Origin: Chloroflexota bacterium
Lineage (GTDB): Bacteria > Chloroflexota > Limnocylindria > QHBO01
Assembly: GCA_024636135.1 (NCBI GenBank)
Contig: JAGXHP010000168.1
Span: 1 to 9,629, forward strand
Direction: 5' to 3'
Length of the DNA: 9,629 nucleotides
Position numbers and translations under genes: made by a program
Notes under the pieces: generated by a model
Seen by the model: the letters and a program-made list of their open reading frames with translations, nothing else
Databases searched by the model: none
Told to the model about the DNA's origin: nothing
Part shown: positions 1-6,140 of the stretch, piece after piece
Layout: each line of letters starts with the position of its first letter
How positions within the stretch are numbered: position 1 is the first letter of the stretch

Positions 1-933
1 CGTGTCGAGCGTGGTCACGTCGAAGGCTGCCGCTTCGGTCGTGTAGTCGTGGTCGTAGTACTCCATCGACAGCGACGACAGCGTTCCGTCCGCGTGCAGC
101 CCCGCCACGATCTCGTTGATCCGAGCCAGGAAGCGCGTCGTGTCCAGGCCCGAGGATCGGTCCACAGCACCGGCGGCGTAGGCGAAGAAGGCCGGCTCGC
201 CGATGGGCTTCAGGGCCAGCCCGCCGTCGATGGCCGCCTGGCCGATCGGCTCCTGGCACAGGAAGGCCGCCAGCTCCACGTTGTCGCCCTGGGCGAGGGC
301 CTCGAGGCCCGGGCCCTCGACGTCGAAGAGCACGACCTGCGCGTCATCGACCACCGGCGTGATCTCCTGGCCGGGCAATGACAGCGTGCCTTCCAGGTAC
401 GACTCGTGGACACAGCTGGCGCATGCGCCGATGCGCTCGCCGGCGAGCTCCGCCGGGTCGGTGACCGTGCTGTCCGCGTGCACGAAGAAGCGGGCGGCAT
501 CGGCGTAGTAGGGCTGCGTGAAGTGAAGGACCTCCTGGCGCTCGGCGGTGATGTTCACCGAGCCGAACGCGATGTCCCAGCGGTCGCTCCAGCCGCCGCC
601 GATGATCTCGGTCCAGGCCGGGGTGACGAAGCAGGGCTCGACCCCGAGCTCCCCGGCCACCGCGATGGCCGTGTCGACGTCGAACCCGGAGACCTCGGGG
701 GCGGTGAGCTGGTTCGCCGCGCATCGCGTATCGGCCGGGCGCTCTGCGCCCTCCACGTCAAATGACTGGGGCGGGTACTCCAGGTCGGTGGACAGCAGGA
801 TCGTCCCGCGATTGAGGATCTGGGCGAGCTTGTCATTGGCCGCGGCGGCGCTCGGGGTCGTCGTTCCGCCCCCACATGCCGACAGGCCGAGCGCCAGGAT
901 CCCCAGGACAGCCACTGCACGGTTCGTCATCAT
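1..933 (-). CDS. Family-3 solute-binding lipoprotein, C-terminus cut by window edge
   Basis: Read from the sequence: 311 codons without a stop run from ATG at 933-931 to the left edge, so the 3' end lies outside. The N-terminus is a short lipoprotein signal: MMTNR, a hydrophobic stretch, and lipobox LSAC with the lipidated Cys at residue 20, followed by a Gly/Thr/Ala-rich linker. The mature part shows the family-3 (amino-acid type) periplasmic-binding pattern: EYPPQSF at 52-58, GFDVDTAIAVAGELG at 83-97, and NITAERQEVLHFTQPYY at 127-143. In this family the Arg of the last motif contacts the ligand carboxylate. Five further cysteines lie at 71, 101, 171, 174 and 226, including a CASC pair. It starts 34 bases after the permease stop, so the two are probably co-transcribed. 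GGGAG lies about 13 bases before the first ATG. Ligand unknown; a polar amino acid is a reasonable guess. It could instead serve an ABC transporter beyond the left edge. Confidence 0.9.
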   Translation of the reverse strand, partial: MMTNRAVAVLGILALGLSACGGGTTTPSAAAANDKLAQILNRGTILLSTDLEYPPQSFDVEGAERPADTRCAANQLTAPEVSGFDVDTAIAVAGELGVEPCFVTPAWTEIIGGGWSDRWDIAFGSVNITAERQEVLHFTQPYYADAARFFVHADSTVTDPAELAGERIGACASCVHESYLEGTLSLPGQEITPVVDDAQVVLFDVEGPGLEALAQGDNVELAAFLCQEPIGQAAIDGGLALKPIGEPAFFAYAAGAVDRSSGLDTTRFLARINEIVAGLHADGTLSSLSMEYYDHDYTTEAAAFDVTTLDT

Positions 934-967
934 CGGTCGCTCGGTGCTCCCTTGTACGGTTGGTGCG

Positions 968-3163
968 TCAGTCAGGTTCGAAGGTGATCGCCACGCGGGC
1001 GGGACCCCCGGCGAGGTCGCTGCCGAGCACCCCCTGGGCATCGAGGGGCTGCCGGACCTGGCGATCGCCGTTCTCGAGATTGACCACGGCCGGGATGCCG
1101 ACCGTGTCGCCCTCTGGCGTGATGCGGTGGGCCCAGACCCTGAGGGCCGCAGCCTCGGCGCTCGCGAACGTGAACGTGGCGCGCCGAAGACCCGGGAAGC
1201 TCATCGGTCCCGATGCCGCCTGGAGCGCGGTCGTCCCGGCTCCGTGCTCGAACTCGACGGCGGCGGTGTGCGGGCGGCCCGCGACGAGCACCGTGAACGC
1301 CGAGTCCACGCTGGCGCCACGGGCGCCGTCGCGAACCTCGATCGCCACTGCGCGGCGGAAGACGGGGCCGCGCAGGATGCCGAGCACGAGGACCGCCAGG
1401 AGCGCCGCCACGGCGAGCGCCGCGGCCCGCTCGAAGGGGTCCTCCCAGATCACGAGTCCATGGAGCACGATGCCGGCGAAGAACACTCCCGATACCACCG
1501 CCACCGTGATCGGGTGACCGACGAAGCCGATGACCCTGCCGGGGAGATATTCGCCCCGCCGACGTGCGGCCAGCACGAGCAGCATCGGGAAGACCCCGCC
1601 CAGCATGGGCACCGTCAGCACCCCGATGAGCGCAACAGGTCCGGCGAACGAGTCCTGGCCACTGACGATGAGGTACTCGAGGACGATGAACGTGGCGAGC
1701 GTCGGGGCGATGCCGGCGAGATATCGGCCCGGCCGGGTCGCGAGGAATCCGGCGCCGTGCGTCCGCGACGGGAGGTGCTCGACCACCTGGTTGTACAGGC
1801 CGAGGGAGCAGTACAGCGAGCCGAGGCCAACGGCGAGCACGACGTAGATGGAGCCGAGAACGCTGACGATGGGGCCGGCGACGTCGGCCAGTGGCGTGAG
1901 GGCGGTGCCGCGAGTGACCGCCAGGTCGGGCCCCAGCGCACCGCTGAAGCCGATCACGATGAGGCAGTACAGGGCGATCACGCTGGCCAGCGCGGCCAGG
2001 TTGCCCCACAGCAACGCCCGGCCGGTCGGGTCGCGTCCCAGGATCAGCTTCGACGCGTTCGCGGCGGACGTGTGGCCAAAGAACGAGACGATGATCACCC
2101 CGAAGACGAGCTGCAGAACCAGCGGGTCGAGACCGCCGCCATCGAGAAACGGCACGTTGCGGTATCCCAGGTTGCCGGGCTGCATGTTGAGGAACGCGAT
2201 GCCGGTGATCACCAGGATCAGCGTCACGTTGACCACGCCGACGATGACCGCCGTGGCCACCGTCTCGTCGAGCGCCTCGCGTCTGAGCACCCAGAGGTTG
2301 GCAGCGACGAGCAGCAGCACCCAGATCTCCTGCGGGATCCCAGTCGCGCCCCACAGCACCGATGCGAACCCCAGCAGGTAGACGAGCAGGACGACGGCGT
2401 TGAAGATGCCCAGGGCCACGGTCAGCGTCATGGCGCCCGCTCGGCCAAGCAGCTCGCCAACCAGGCGACCGAAGTACGCGGCGCCGTAGCGCATGCTGCC
2501 GTTGCGGGTGATCGCCTCGACCAGCGCGCCGAGGGTGATGAGGTTGAACAGGCCCAGGACCACGAGGACCACAATGCCCGCCAGTGGGCCGATGCCGGCG
2601 ACCGCGATCGGCACCACCAGGATGCCCTCGGTGATCGTCTCGGTCAGGGCCAGCGCATAGGCGACCCAGAAGGGCGGCATCCGCTCGATCCGATGCGCCA
2701 GTCCCGCTCGCGCCCAGGCAAGGCGCTCGCGGAACGATAGGCTGGCTACGTAGATGGATGCCCGCTCCGTCCGTTGCAGCCCGATGGCCGCCGCGACCGC
2801 CGGATCGTCGATGCCAAGCGCATCGCGCAGGCCGGGGACGAGCTCGCGGGTGAACCGATACTTCGCGCCGATGAGGACCGCGAGGGCGGCGCGGGCATCG
2901 ATGCCATCGGGGACGAGGTGAGCCCACTGCGGGGCGAAGCGTTCGAGGTCCTGGATCGTCGGCTGGACGGGGAGATCTCGCCCCGCCGCGATCGCCTCGA
3001 GGAATGCCTCCTCGCGCTGGGCCGACCCGCGGGACGTCGTGAACGTGGCCCGCGACACGCGAGAACCGGCCATAAGGCGCGCGGTAGTGGCCTCGATCGC
3101 GAACAGAATGCCGCTCGCGCGGCGGGCCGGCATGCCACCCAGGACCTCCGACCGCGAGAACAT
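968..3163 (-). CDS. APC-type amino-acid permease with extra soluble N- and C-terminal domains
   Basis: 731 residues from ATG at 3163-3161, stop TGA at 970-968. Residues 1-160 are soluble: FSRSEVLGGMPARRASGILF near the start, then PTIQDLERFAPQWAHLVP and a helical segment. About 12 membrane segments follow (about 164-597). The first is preceded by MPPFW; GHTSAANASKLILGRDP sits around 363-379. The last about 130 residues look like a beta-rich soluble domain ending VAITFEPD. The core resembles amino acid/polyamine/organocation secondary transporters; the family's usual length is 400-500 residues, so both flanks are additions. The open frame extends upstream to 3262, but that would overlap the upstream ATPase gene. 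The ATG at 3163 has GGGGA seven bases ahead and leaves a 40-base gap. A GTG at 3199 is a weaker alternative. Substrate unknown. The position between a MinD-like ATPase and a binding lipoprotein suggests a joint transport function (inference). Confidence 0.85.
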   Translation of the reverse strand: MFSRSEVLGGMPARRASGILFAIEATTARLMAGSRVSRATFTTSRGSAQREEAFLEAIAAGRDLPVQPTIQDLERFAPQWAHLVPDGIDARAALAVLIGAKYRFTRELVPGLRDALGIDDPAVAAAIGLQRTERASIYVASLSFRERLAWARAGLAHRIERMPPFWVAYALALTETITEGILVVPIAVAGIGPLAGIVVLVVLGLFNLITLGALVEAITRNGSMRYGAAYFGRLVGELLGRAGAMTLTVALGIFNAVVLLVYLLGFASVLWGATGIPQEIWVLLLVAANLWVLRREALDETVATAVIVGVVNVTLILVITGIAFLNMQPGNLGYRNVPFLDGGGLDPLVLQLVFGVIIVSFFGHTSAANASKLILGRDPTGRALLWGNLAALASVIALYCLIVIGFSGALGPDLAVTRGTALTPLADVAGPIVSVLGSIYVVLAVGLGSLYCSLGLYNQVVEHLPSRTHGAGFLATRPGRYLAGIAPTLATFIVLEYLIVSGQDSFAGPVALIGVLTVPMLGGVFPMLLVLAARRRGEYLPGRVIGFVGHPITVAVVSGVFFAGIVLHGLVIWEDPFERAAALAVAALLAVLVLGILRGPVFRRAVAIEVRDGARGASVDSAFTVLVAGRPHTAAVEFEHGAGTTALQAASGPMSFPGLRRATFTFASAEAAALRVWAHRITPEGDTVGIPAVVNLENGDRQVRQPLDAQGVLGSDLAGGPARVAITFEPD

Positions 3164-3203
3164 CGGCGCGTCCCCGCCGGGGCCGGCACGCCTGGCCACG
3201 CGA

Positions 3204-4022
3204 TCAGACCGGGAGGGCAGAGGCGTCGGCGGCAGGCTCGACGAGCCCGACGCGAGCTCCAAGCGCCTGGTAGCGCGCGGTCAGGGGGTCGTCCGGATGC
3301 CGCAGCACGAAGACGCCCTCGCTGGCCAGGCCCATCAGCTCGTCGGAGTGCGGGAGGACGGCGGCGACATTGCAGCCGTACGCCTCGGTCACGCGGAGGG
3401 CGACCGCATCGGGATCAAGCTGGCGGGGGGTCTTGTTGACGACGATGTGGATGTTCGGCACCTCGAGCTCGCGCGCCACGCGGGCGGTGATACCCGTACC
3501 CTCGAAGTCCTGCTTGTCCGGCCGCATGATGATGAGCAGGGTGTGGCTGATGACGAGAGAGAGGAGCGTCTCCTCGTTTAGCCCCGGGTGGGTGTCGATG
3601 AACAGGACGTCGAGATCGAGCGCGTCCACCAGGCTGCGGATGCCCGTCGTCAGGCGCTGGGCGTCGTACCCCTCGCGCAGGATGCGGGTGATCTCGCCCG
3701 GCTCCATGCTCGAGGGGATGAGAAACAGGCGTCCCGTGATCGGGACGCCCTGTCGCTCGGTGACGTCGGTCGCCACCTCGGCGATGTCCCGGCCGTGCCA
3801 CAGGAAGTCGTTGAGCGACGCCGTGACCTCGTCTCCTGGCAGGCCGAACAGGACGTGAATGCCGGGTGATTGAATGTCACCGTCGATGACGCCCACGCGC
3901 TTTCCCGAGGCCGCGACCACGGCCGCCAGGTTCGCGGTGGTGTTGGACTTCCCCGTTCCCCCGCGGAAGGAGTGGACCGAGACGATCGTGGCCAACCTGG
4001 GCACCCGCTGCGGTGCGCGCAA
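3204..4022 (-). CDS. MinD/ParA-type P-loop ATPase with RGGTGKS Walker A
   Basis: A single-domain SIMIBI ATPase of up to 272 residues. The deviant Walker A is SFRGGTGKSN (residues 18-27), where the signature lysine of the MinD/ParA class is an arginine. Walker A' is VIDGDIQSPG with Asp47 and Asp49. Walker B is LFIDTHPGL with Asp143. VVNKTP near 195 matches the nucleotide-base motif. I see no DNA-binding domain and no obvious MinD-type C-terminal amphipathic helix. Members of this class dimerise on ATP and switch between cytosol and a membrane, DNA or protein partner. First gene of a likely operon with the permease and binding lipoprotein, so a membrane-transport partner is more likely than plasmid partition. 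The start is uncertain: an in-frame stop at 4031-4029 limits it to TTG 4022, GTG 4004 or TTG 3995. The last would give MATIVSVHSF and fits the usual short N-terminus, but none has a good ribosome binding site. Confidence 0.88.
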   Translation of the reverse strand: MRAPQRVPRLATIVSVHSFRGGTGKSNTTANLAAVVAASGKRVGVIDGDIQSPGIHVLFGLPGDEVTASLNDFLWHGRDIAEVATDVTERQGVPITGRLFLIPSSMEPGEITRILREGYDAQRLTTGIRSLVDALDLDVLFIDTHPGLNEETLLSLVISHTLLIIMRPDKQDFEGTGITARVARELEVPNIHIVVNKTPRQLDPDAVALRVTEAYGCNVAAVLPHSDELMGLASEGVFVLRHPDDPLTARYQALGARVGLVEPAADASALPV

Positions 4023-4068
4023 TGTACGTCAACGCCGGGCGTTTGGTCTATGGGCAAGCAAGGACTCG

Positions 4069-4249
4069 CCGTTCATCGGTCCCAAGCGATCTCCGGTCGG
4101 GCCTCGGGTTCGGCCGCACGAGGCGGCCCGGCCCTTCCGTTCATCGGCGCGCGATTGTTCCGCGGCGGGGACTATCGGCCATTGAGCGGCCGTCTTGCCT
4201 CGTGGGTGGGACGAACGGCCAGCCGCCCGGCGGGATCTTGGCCGTTCGT
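4069..4249. repeat. Recurring CCGTTC[A/G]T motif upstream of the ATPase operon
   Basis: An 11-base direct repeat, CCGTTCATCGG, occurs at 4069-4079 and again at 4137-4147. CCGTTCGT recurs at 4242-4249 and its reverse complement ACGAACGG at 4211-4218. Four related sites within about 180 bases of non-coding DNA upstream of the ATPase-permease-lipoprotein operon could be operator sites. The last two also form the inner arms of the palindrome described at 4168-4293. No regulator is identified, and in GC-rich DNA short repeats can arise by chance. Confidence 0.45.
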
Positions 4250-4293
4250 GTCTCCTGGCTGGGAATTCCGGCCAAACAGTGGCTGATAGTCCC
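4168..4293. repeat. Large concentric imperfect palindrome
   Basis: The outer arms are GGGACTATCGGCC (4168-4180) and GGCTGATAGTCCC (4281-4293), complementary at 12 of 13 positions. Reading inward, 20 of the first 25 positions pair. The inner arms ACGAACGGCCA (4211-4221) and TGGCCGTTCGT (4239-4249) are an exact 11-bp inverted repeat around a 17-base GC-rich core. Both pairs centre on about 4230, so they are parts of one structure. Weaker symmetry continues outside to about 4158-4306. A 13-base unit of the form GGGAnnnnCnGCC recurs in both orientations (4168, 4208 and 4261 plus; 4293 minus). It lies downstream of one minus-strand gene and upstream of another. It could be a non-autonomous mobile or REP-like element, a structured 5' leader, or an operator cluster. 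Confidence 0.65.
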
Positions 4294-4357
4294 AGCAGCC
4301 GGGGAACGCGCCGCCAGCGCCGGCGCAGCCCGGTAGCGGGGTCCGGGGTGGGACACG

Positions 4358-4392
4358 AAAACGGGAGGCCGCCGGTGATCGGCAGCCTCCCG
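4358..4392 (-). terminator. Intrinsic terminator of the mechanosensitive-channel-like gene
   Basis: On the minus strand the arm CGGGAGGCTGCCG, a five-base loop and the arm CGGCGGCCTCCCG form a 13-bp stem, followed by UUUU. Position 4384/4370 is a U-G wobble on the minus strand but a C-A mismatch on the plus strand, so the hairpin is built for minus-strand RNA. It begins 16 bases after the TAG at 4411-4409. It should separate this gene from the ATPase operon further left. Confidence 0.88.
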
Positions 4393-4408
4393 GTCGTCGT
4401 GGTCGAGC

Positions 4409-5218
4409 CTATCCCTGGGTTTCGGGCCGCGGAGGTGGCGGCGTCGAGACGGGATCGGTGCTTGGAGGAGCGGACGACCCGACTCCCTGGTCTTCCGCCT
4501 CAGCCTCCATCACCTTCTCCGCGACCTTGGCGGAGGCGGCCTGGCCCTTCTGGTACCAGCCCGAGGTGATCTGGGCGGCCGTCTGCTGGCCGCCGAGGCC
4601 GAAGGCCAGGCCGACGGCAAGGACGATCGTGGCCACCAGGCCGATGAACAGCGTGTTCACCACGGTCGGGGCGATGCCGAGCTGGTTCACGGCAGCCACC
4701 ACGGCGAATCCGATGATCGCGTAGCGCGCCAGGCCGGCGAGCAGGCCGGGGGTCGAGAAGCCCATCTCCACGGCGGACCCGCGGACGATGCCAGCCACGA
4801 AGTTCGCGAGCAGTGCGCCGATGACGATGATCACAATGGCGACCACCAGGTTCGGCAGCCACAGCAGGATGGCGTTGATGACCTGGCTGATCTGGGCCAG
4901 GCCGAGGATCGAGGCAGCAGCCTGGATCGCGATGAGGCGGATGAACCACTTCACGATCTCCGCGACGATCTTGCTCGCGGTCCAGCCACTCCCGGCCTTC
5001 TCGATGAAGCCGGCGATCCCGGTCGACTGCGCGGCTCGCTCGAAGCCGACGGTCTGCAGAACCTTTTCGATCAGCCGGGCCAGGATGCCGGCGATGATCC
5101 ACCCGATGATCAGGACGATGATGGCGCCGATCAGCGCGGGCAGGAAGCCAAGCAGGTTCTGAAGGGCTTCGGTCACTGACAACAGGACCGCGTCCCCCAT
5201 ATCTTGGACGGTATTCAT
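4409..5218 (-). CDS. TM-helix-repeat membrane protein, mechanosensitive-channel related
   Basis: 269 residues from ATG at 5218-5216, stop TAG at 4411-4409. About five membrane helices are visible (roughly 24-46, 84-104, 116-142, 163-181, 186-208). Residues 26-46 (LPALIGAIIVLIIGWIIAG) and 121-141 (LPNLVVAIVIIVIGALLAN) are two copies of the conserved TM-helix repeat found in small MscS-related proteins such as CmpX. The last helix is glycine-rich (AVGLAFGLGGQQTAA), like a pore-lining MscS TM3. The cytoplasmic MscS beta-domain is absent: after the helix only a short charged stretch and a Pro/Ser/Thr-rich tail remain. The frame extends to 5302, but GAGGGAGA directly before 5218 decides the start. 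Likely role: osmotic or envelope-tension response; channel activity is not certain. It follows the MerR gene by 114 bases on the same strand and has its own terminator. Confidence 0.85.
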   Translation of the reverse strand: MNTVQDMGDAVLLSVTEALQNLLGFLPALIGAIIVLIIGWIIAGILARLIEKVLQTVGFERAAQSTGIAGFIEKAGSGWTASKIVAEIVKWFIRLIAIQAAASILGLAQISQVINAILLWLPNLVVAIVIIVIGALLANFVAGIVRGSAVEMGFSTPGLLAGLARYAIIGFAVVAAVNQLGIAPTVVNTLFIGLVATIVLAVGLAFGLGGQQTAAQITSGWYQKGQAASAKVAEKVMEAEAEDQGVGSSAPPSTDPVSTPPPPRPETQG

Positions 5219-5221
5219 AGG

Positions 5222-5229
5222 TCTCCCTC
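5222..5229 (-). promoter_or_regulatory. Ribosome binding site deciding the start of the TM-helix-repeat gene
   Basis: On the minus strand GAGGGAGA is followed by CCT and ATG (5218-5216). The GAGG core is seven bases from the ATG. The longer frame starting at 5302 has no comparable site, and its extra 28 residues (Pro/Gly/Arg-rich) do not look like this protein family. Confidence 0.75.
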
Positions 5230-5267
5230 GTGCTTTGCCAGGTCCCGCATGGTCGACAGGCGGCATG

Positions 5268-5279
5268 ACCTGATCAGGT
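5268..5279. promoter_or_regulatory. Perfect 12-bp palindrome ACCTGATCAGGT
   Basis: A perfect 12-bp palindrome lies in the 114-base gap between the MerR stop and the TM-helix-repeat gene, about 50 bases before the latter's ATG. It is a possible operator for that gene. A 7-bp inverted repeat (5291-5297 with 5316-5322) lies beside it without a U-tract. No regulator can be named. Confidence 0.35.
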
Positions 5280-5332
5280 TGGGTCGTGGTGCGAGGGTGC
5301 ACAGCCCATGCCAGCCCCTCGCGGTCCGTGCA

Positions 5333-6100
5333 TTACGCGACCGGGAGCTGAAGCTCCGTCACGAAGTCGGCCGCCTGATCGACGACGTACCCCGGCGGCA
5401 CGCGCAGCTCGGCCTCGGCGCCGAACTGGAGATAGATCGTGCGCATCGGCGCCACCGTGGCCAGGCCCGCTGACTCGACCCAGCGGAGCAGCGCGCGGCG
5501 CGCATCGGCGACGCCCTCGTACGCGCCCCTGTGGATGATCGAGGCCACGCGAACCGCGGGCAGGCGCCGGTAGCCGATGCGGTCCGTGGTCGGGATCGGC
5601 CCGGTCACCGGCACGAAGATCTCGCGCTCGGAGGGGATGGCACCGGGGGGACGCGGAGCCCGGCGGCCCGCGTCCCGCACGTGCGACTCGAGCTCGTATA
5701 ACGCGGTGTCAACGGGCTGCGCGACATGCATCACCGCCACCGGTTCGACGGCCACGGGCCGCAGGACGACGTCGGGACCGCGCTCATCGGCGATCGAGAT
5801 GTCGAGCGCCCGCAGCCGCTCCTCCGCCCGCTGGCGCTCCCGCTCCAGCTCGGCGCGGCGCCGCTCGAGGGCCTCGCGAAGGTCGCCGCCGGCTACCAGG
5901 CACCCGATCTCGTCGAGCGGCAGCCCCAGCTCGCGCAGGGCCAGGATGCGGCGCAGCTCCGGCAACTGGGCGGGCGAGTAGTAGCGATAGTCGTTCGACG
6001 GATCCACCCAGACGGGTCGGAAGATCCCGAGCTCGTCGTAGGCACGCAGCTGCTTTGCGGAGAGCCCGCCGAGACGCGCGAATGAGCCGATGCGAAACAT
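5333..6100 (-). CDS. MerR-family regulator with GyrI-like effector-binding domain
   Basis: 255 residues from ATG at 6100-6098, stop TAA at 5335-5333. Residues 1-70 are a MerR winged helix-turn-helix: FRIGSFARLGGLSAKQLRAY, the wing with NDYRYYSPAQLPEL, then LRELGLPLDEI. An Arg/Glu-rich coiled coil (about 74-100) would form the antiparallel dimer. Residues about 108-255 match the GyrI-like/BmrR-type effector domain: REIFVPV, a GAYEGVADA segment, and a closing FVTELQLPVA. No metal-binding cysteines are seen, so the effector is probably a small organic, perhaps cationic or hydrophobic, molecule rather than a metal. The frame extends to 6151, but GGGAAGG seven bases before 6100 supports this start. 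Its ribosome binding site overlaps one half of the operator at 6107-6127, which allows autoregulation. Divergent from the oxidoreductase gene, its likely target. Confidence 0.92.
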   Translation of the reverse strand: MFRIGSFARLGGLSAKQLRAYDELGIFRPVWVDPSNDYRYYSPAQLPELRRILALRELGLPLDEIGCLVAGGDLREALERRRAELERERQRAEERLRALDISIADERGPDVVLRPVAVEPVAVMHVAQPVDTALYELESHVRDAGRRAPRPPGAIPSEREIFVPVTGPIPTTDRIGYRRLPAVRVASIIHRGAYEGVADARRALLRWVESAGLATVAPMRTIYLQFGAEAELRVPPGYVVDQAADFVTELQLPVA

Positions 6101-6103
6101 TGC

Positions 6104-6134
6104 TTGACCTTCCCTCTGGGGGAAGGTACAGGAT
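6104..6134 (+). promoter_or_regulatory. MerR-type promoter and operator with 19-bp spacer
   Basis: Plus strand: -35 TTGACC (6104-6109), a 19-base spacer, and -10 CAGGAT (6129-6134). The dyad ACCTTCCC (6107-6114) and GGGAAGGT (6120-6127) is exact, with a 5-base centre. The over-long spacer with a centred dyad is the hallmark of MerR-family activation, in which the regulator untwists the DNA to align the two elements. From memory, the layout and half-sites resemble the E. coli copA (CueR) promoter. It reads toward the oxidoreductase gene and lies directly upstream of the MerR gene on the other strand. Confidence 0.85.
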
Positions 6135-6140
6135 CGGTCA

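Noticed and set aside
548..2740. A 730-codon open frame on the plus strand
   Set aside because: It lies antisense to the permease and the binding lipoprotein. Its product is Arg/Asp/Glu/His-rich without domain motifs, the usual shadow of a high-GC membrane-protein gene.
972..2927. A 651-codon minus-strand frame inside the permease gene
   Set aside because: It is a frame-shifted shadow with an Arg/Pro/Gly-rich product. The permease frame has clear membrane helices.
3164..3262. Longer N-terminus of the permease
   Set aside because: It would overlap the ATPase gene by about 60 bases, and the added residues are low-complexity. ATG at 3163 has a better ribosome binding site.
4029..4140. Sigma-70-like promoter for the ATPase operon (TTGACG near 4035 on the minus strand)
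   Set aside because: A matching -10 would fall inside the coding region, and no other pair with proper spacing stands out.
5291..5322. 7-bp inverted repeat after the MerR gene as a terminator
   Set aside because: The loop is 18 bases and no U-tract follows on either strand.
5219..5332. Possible TPP-like riboswitch (AACCTGATC on the minus strand)
   Set aside because: The match is limited to a short segment. The essential CUGAGA element and the expected stem partners are missing, and the gene is not thiamine-related.
5333..6100. Metal-sensing (CueR-like) role for the MerR protein, suggested by its operator
   Set aside because: The protein has no metal-binding cysteines and carries a GyrI-like effector domain; the operator layout is shared across the MerR family.
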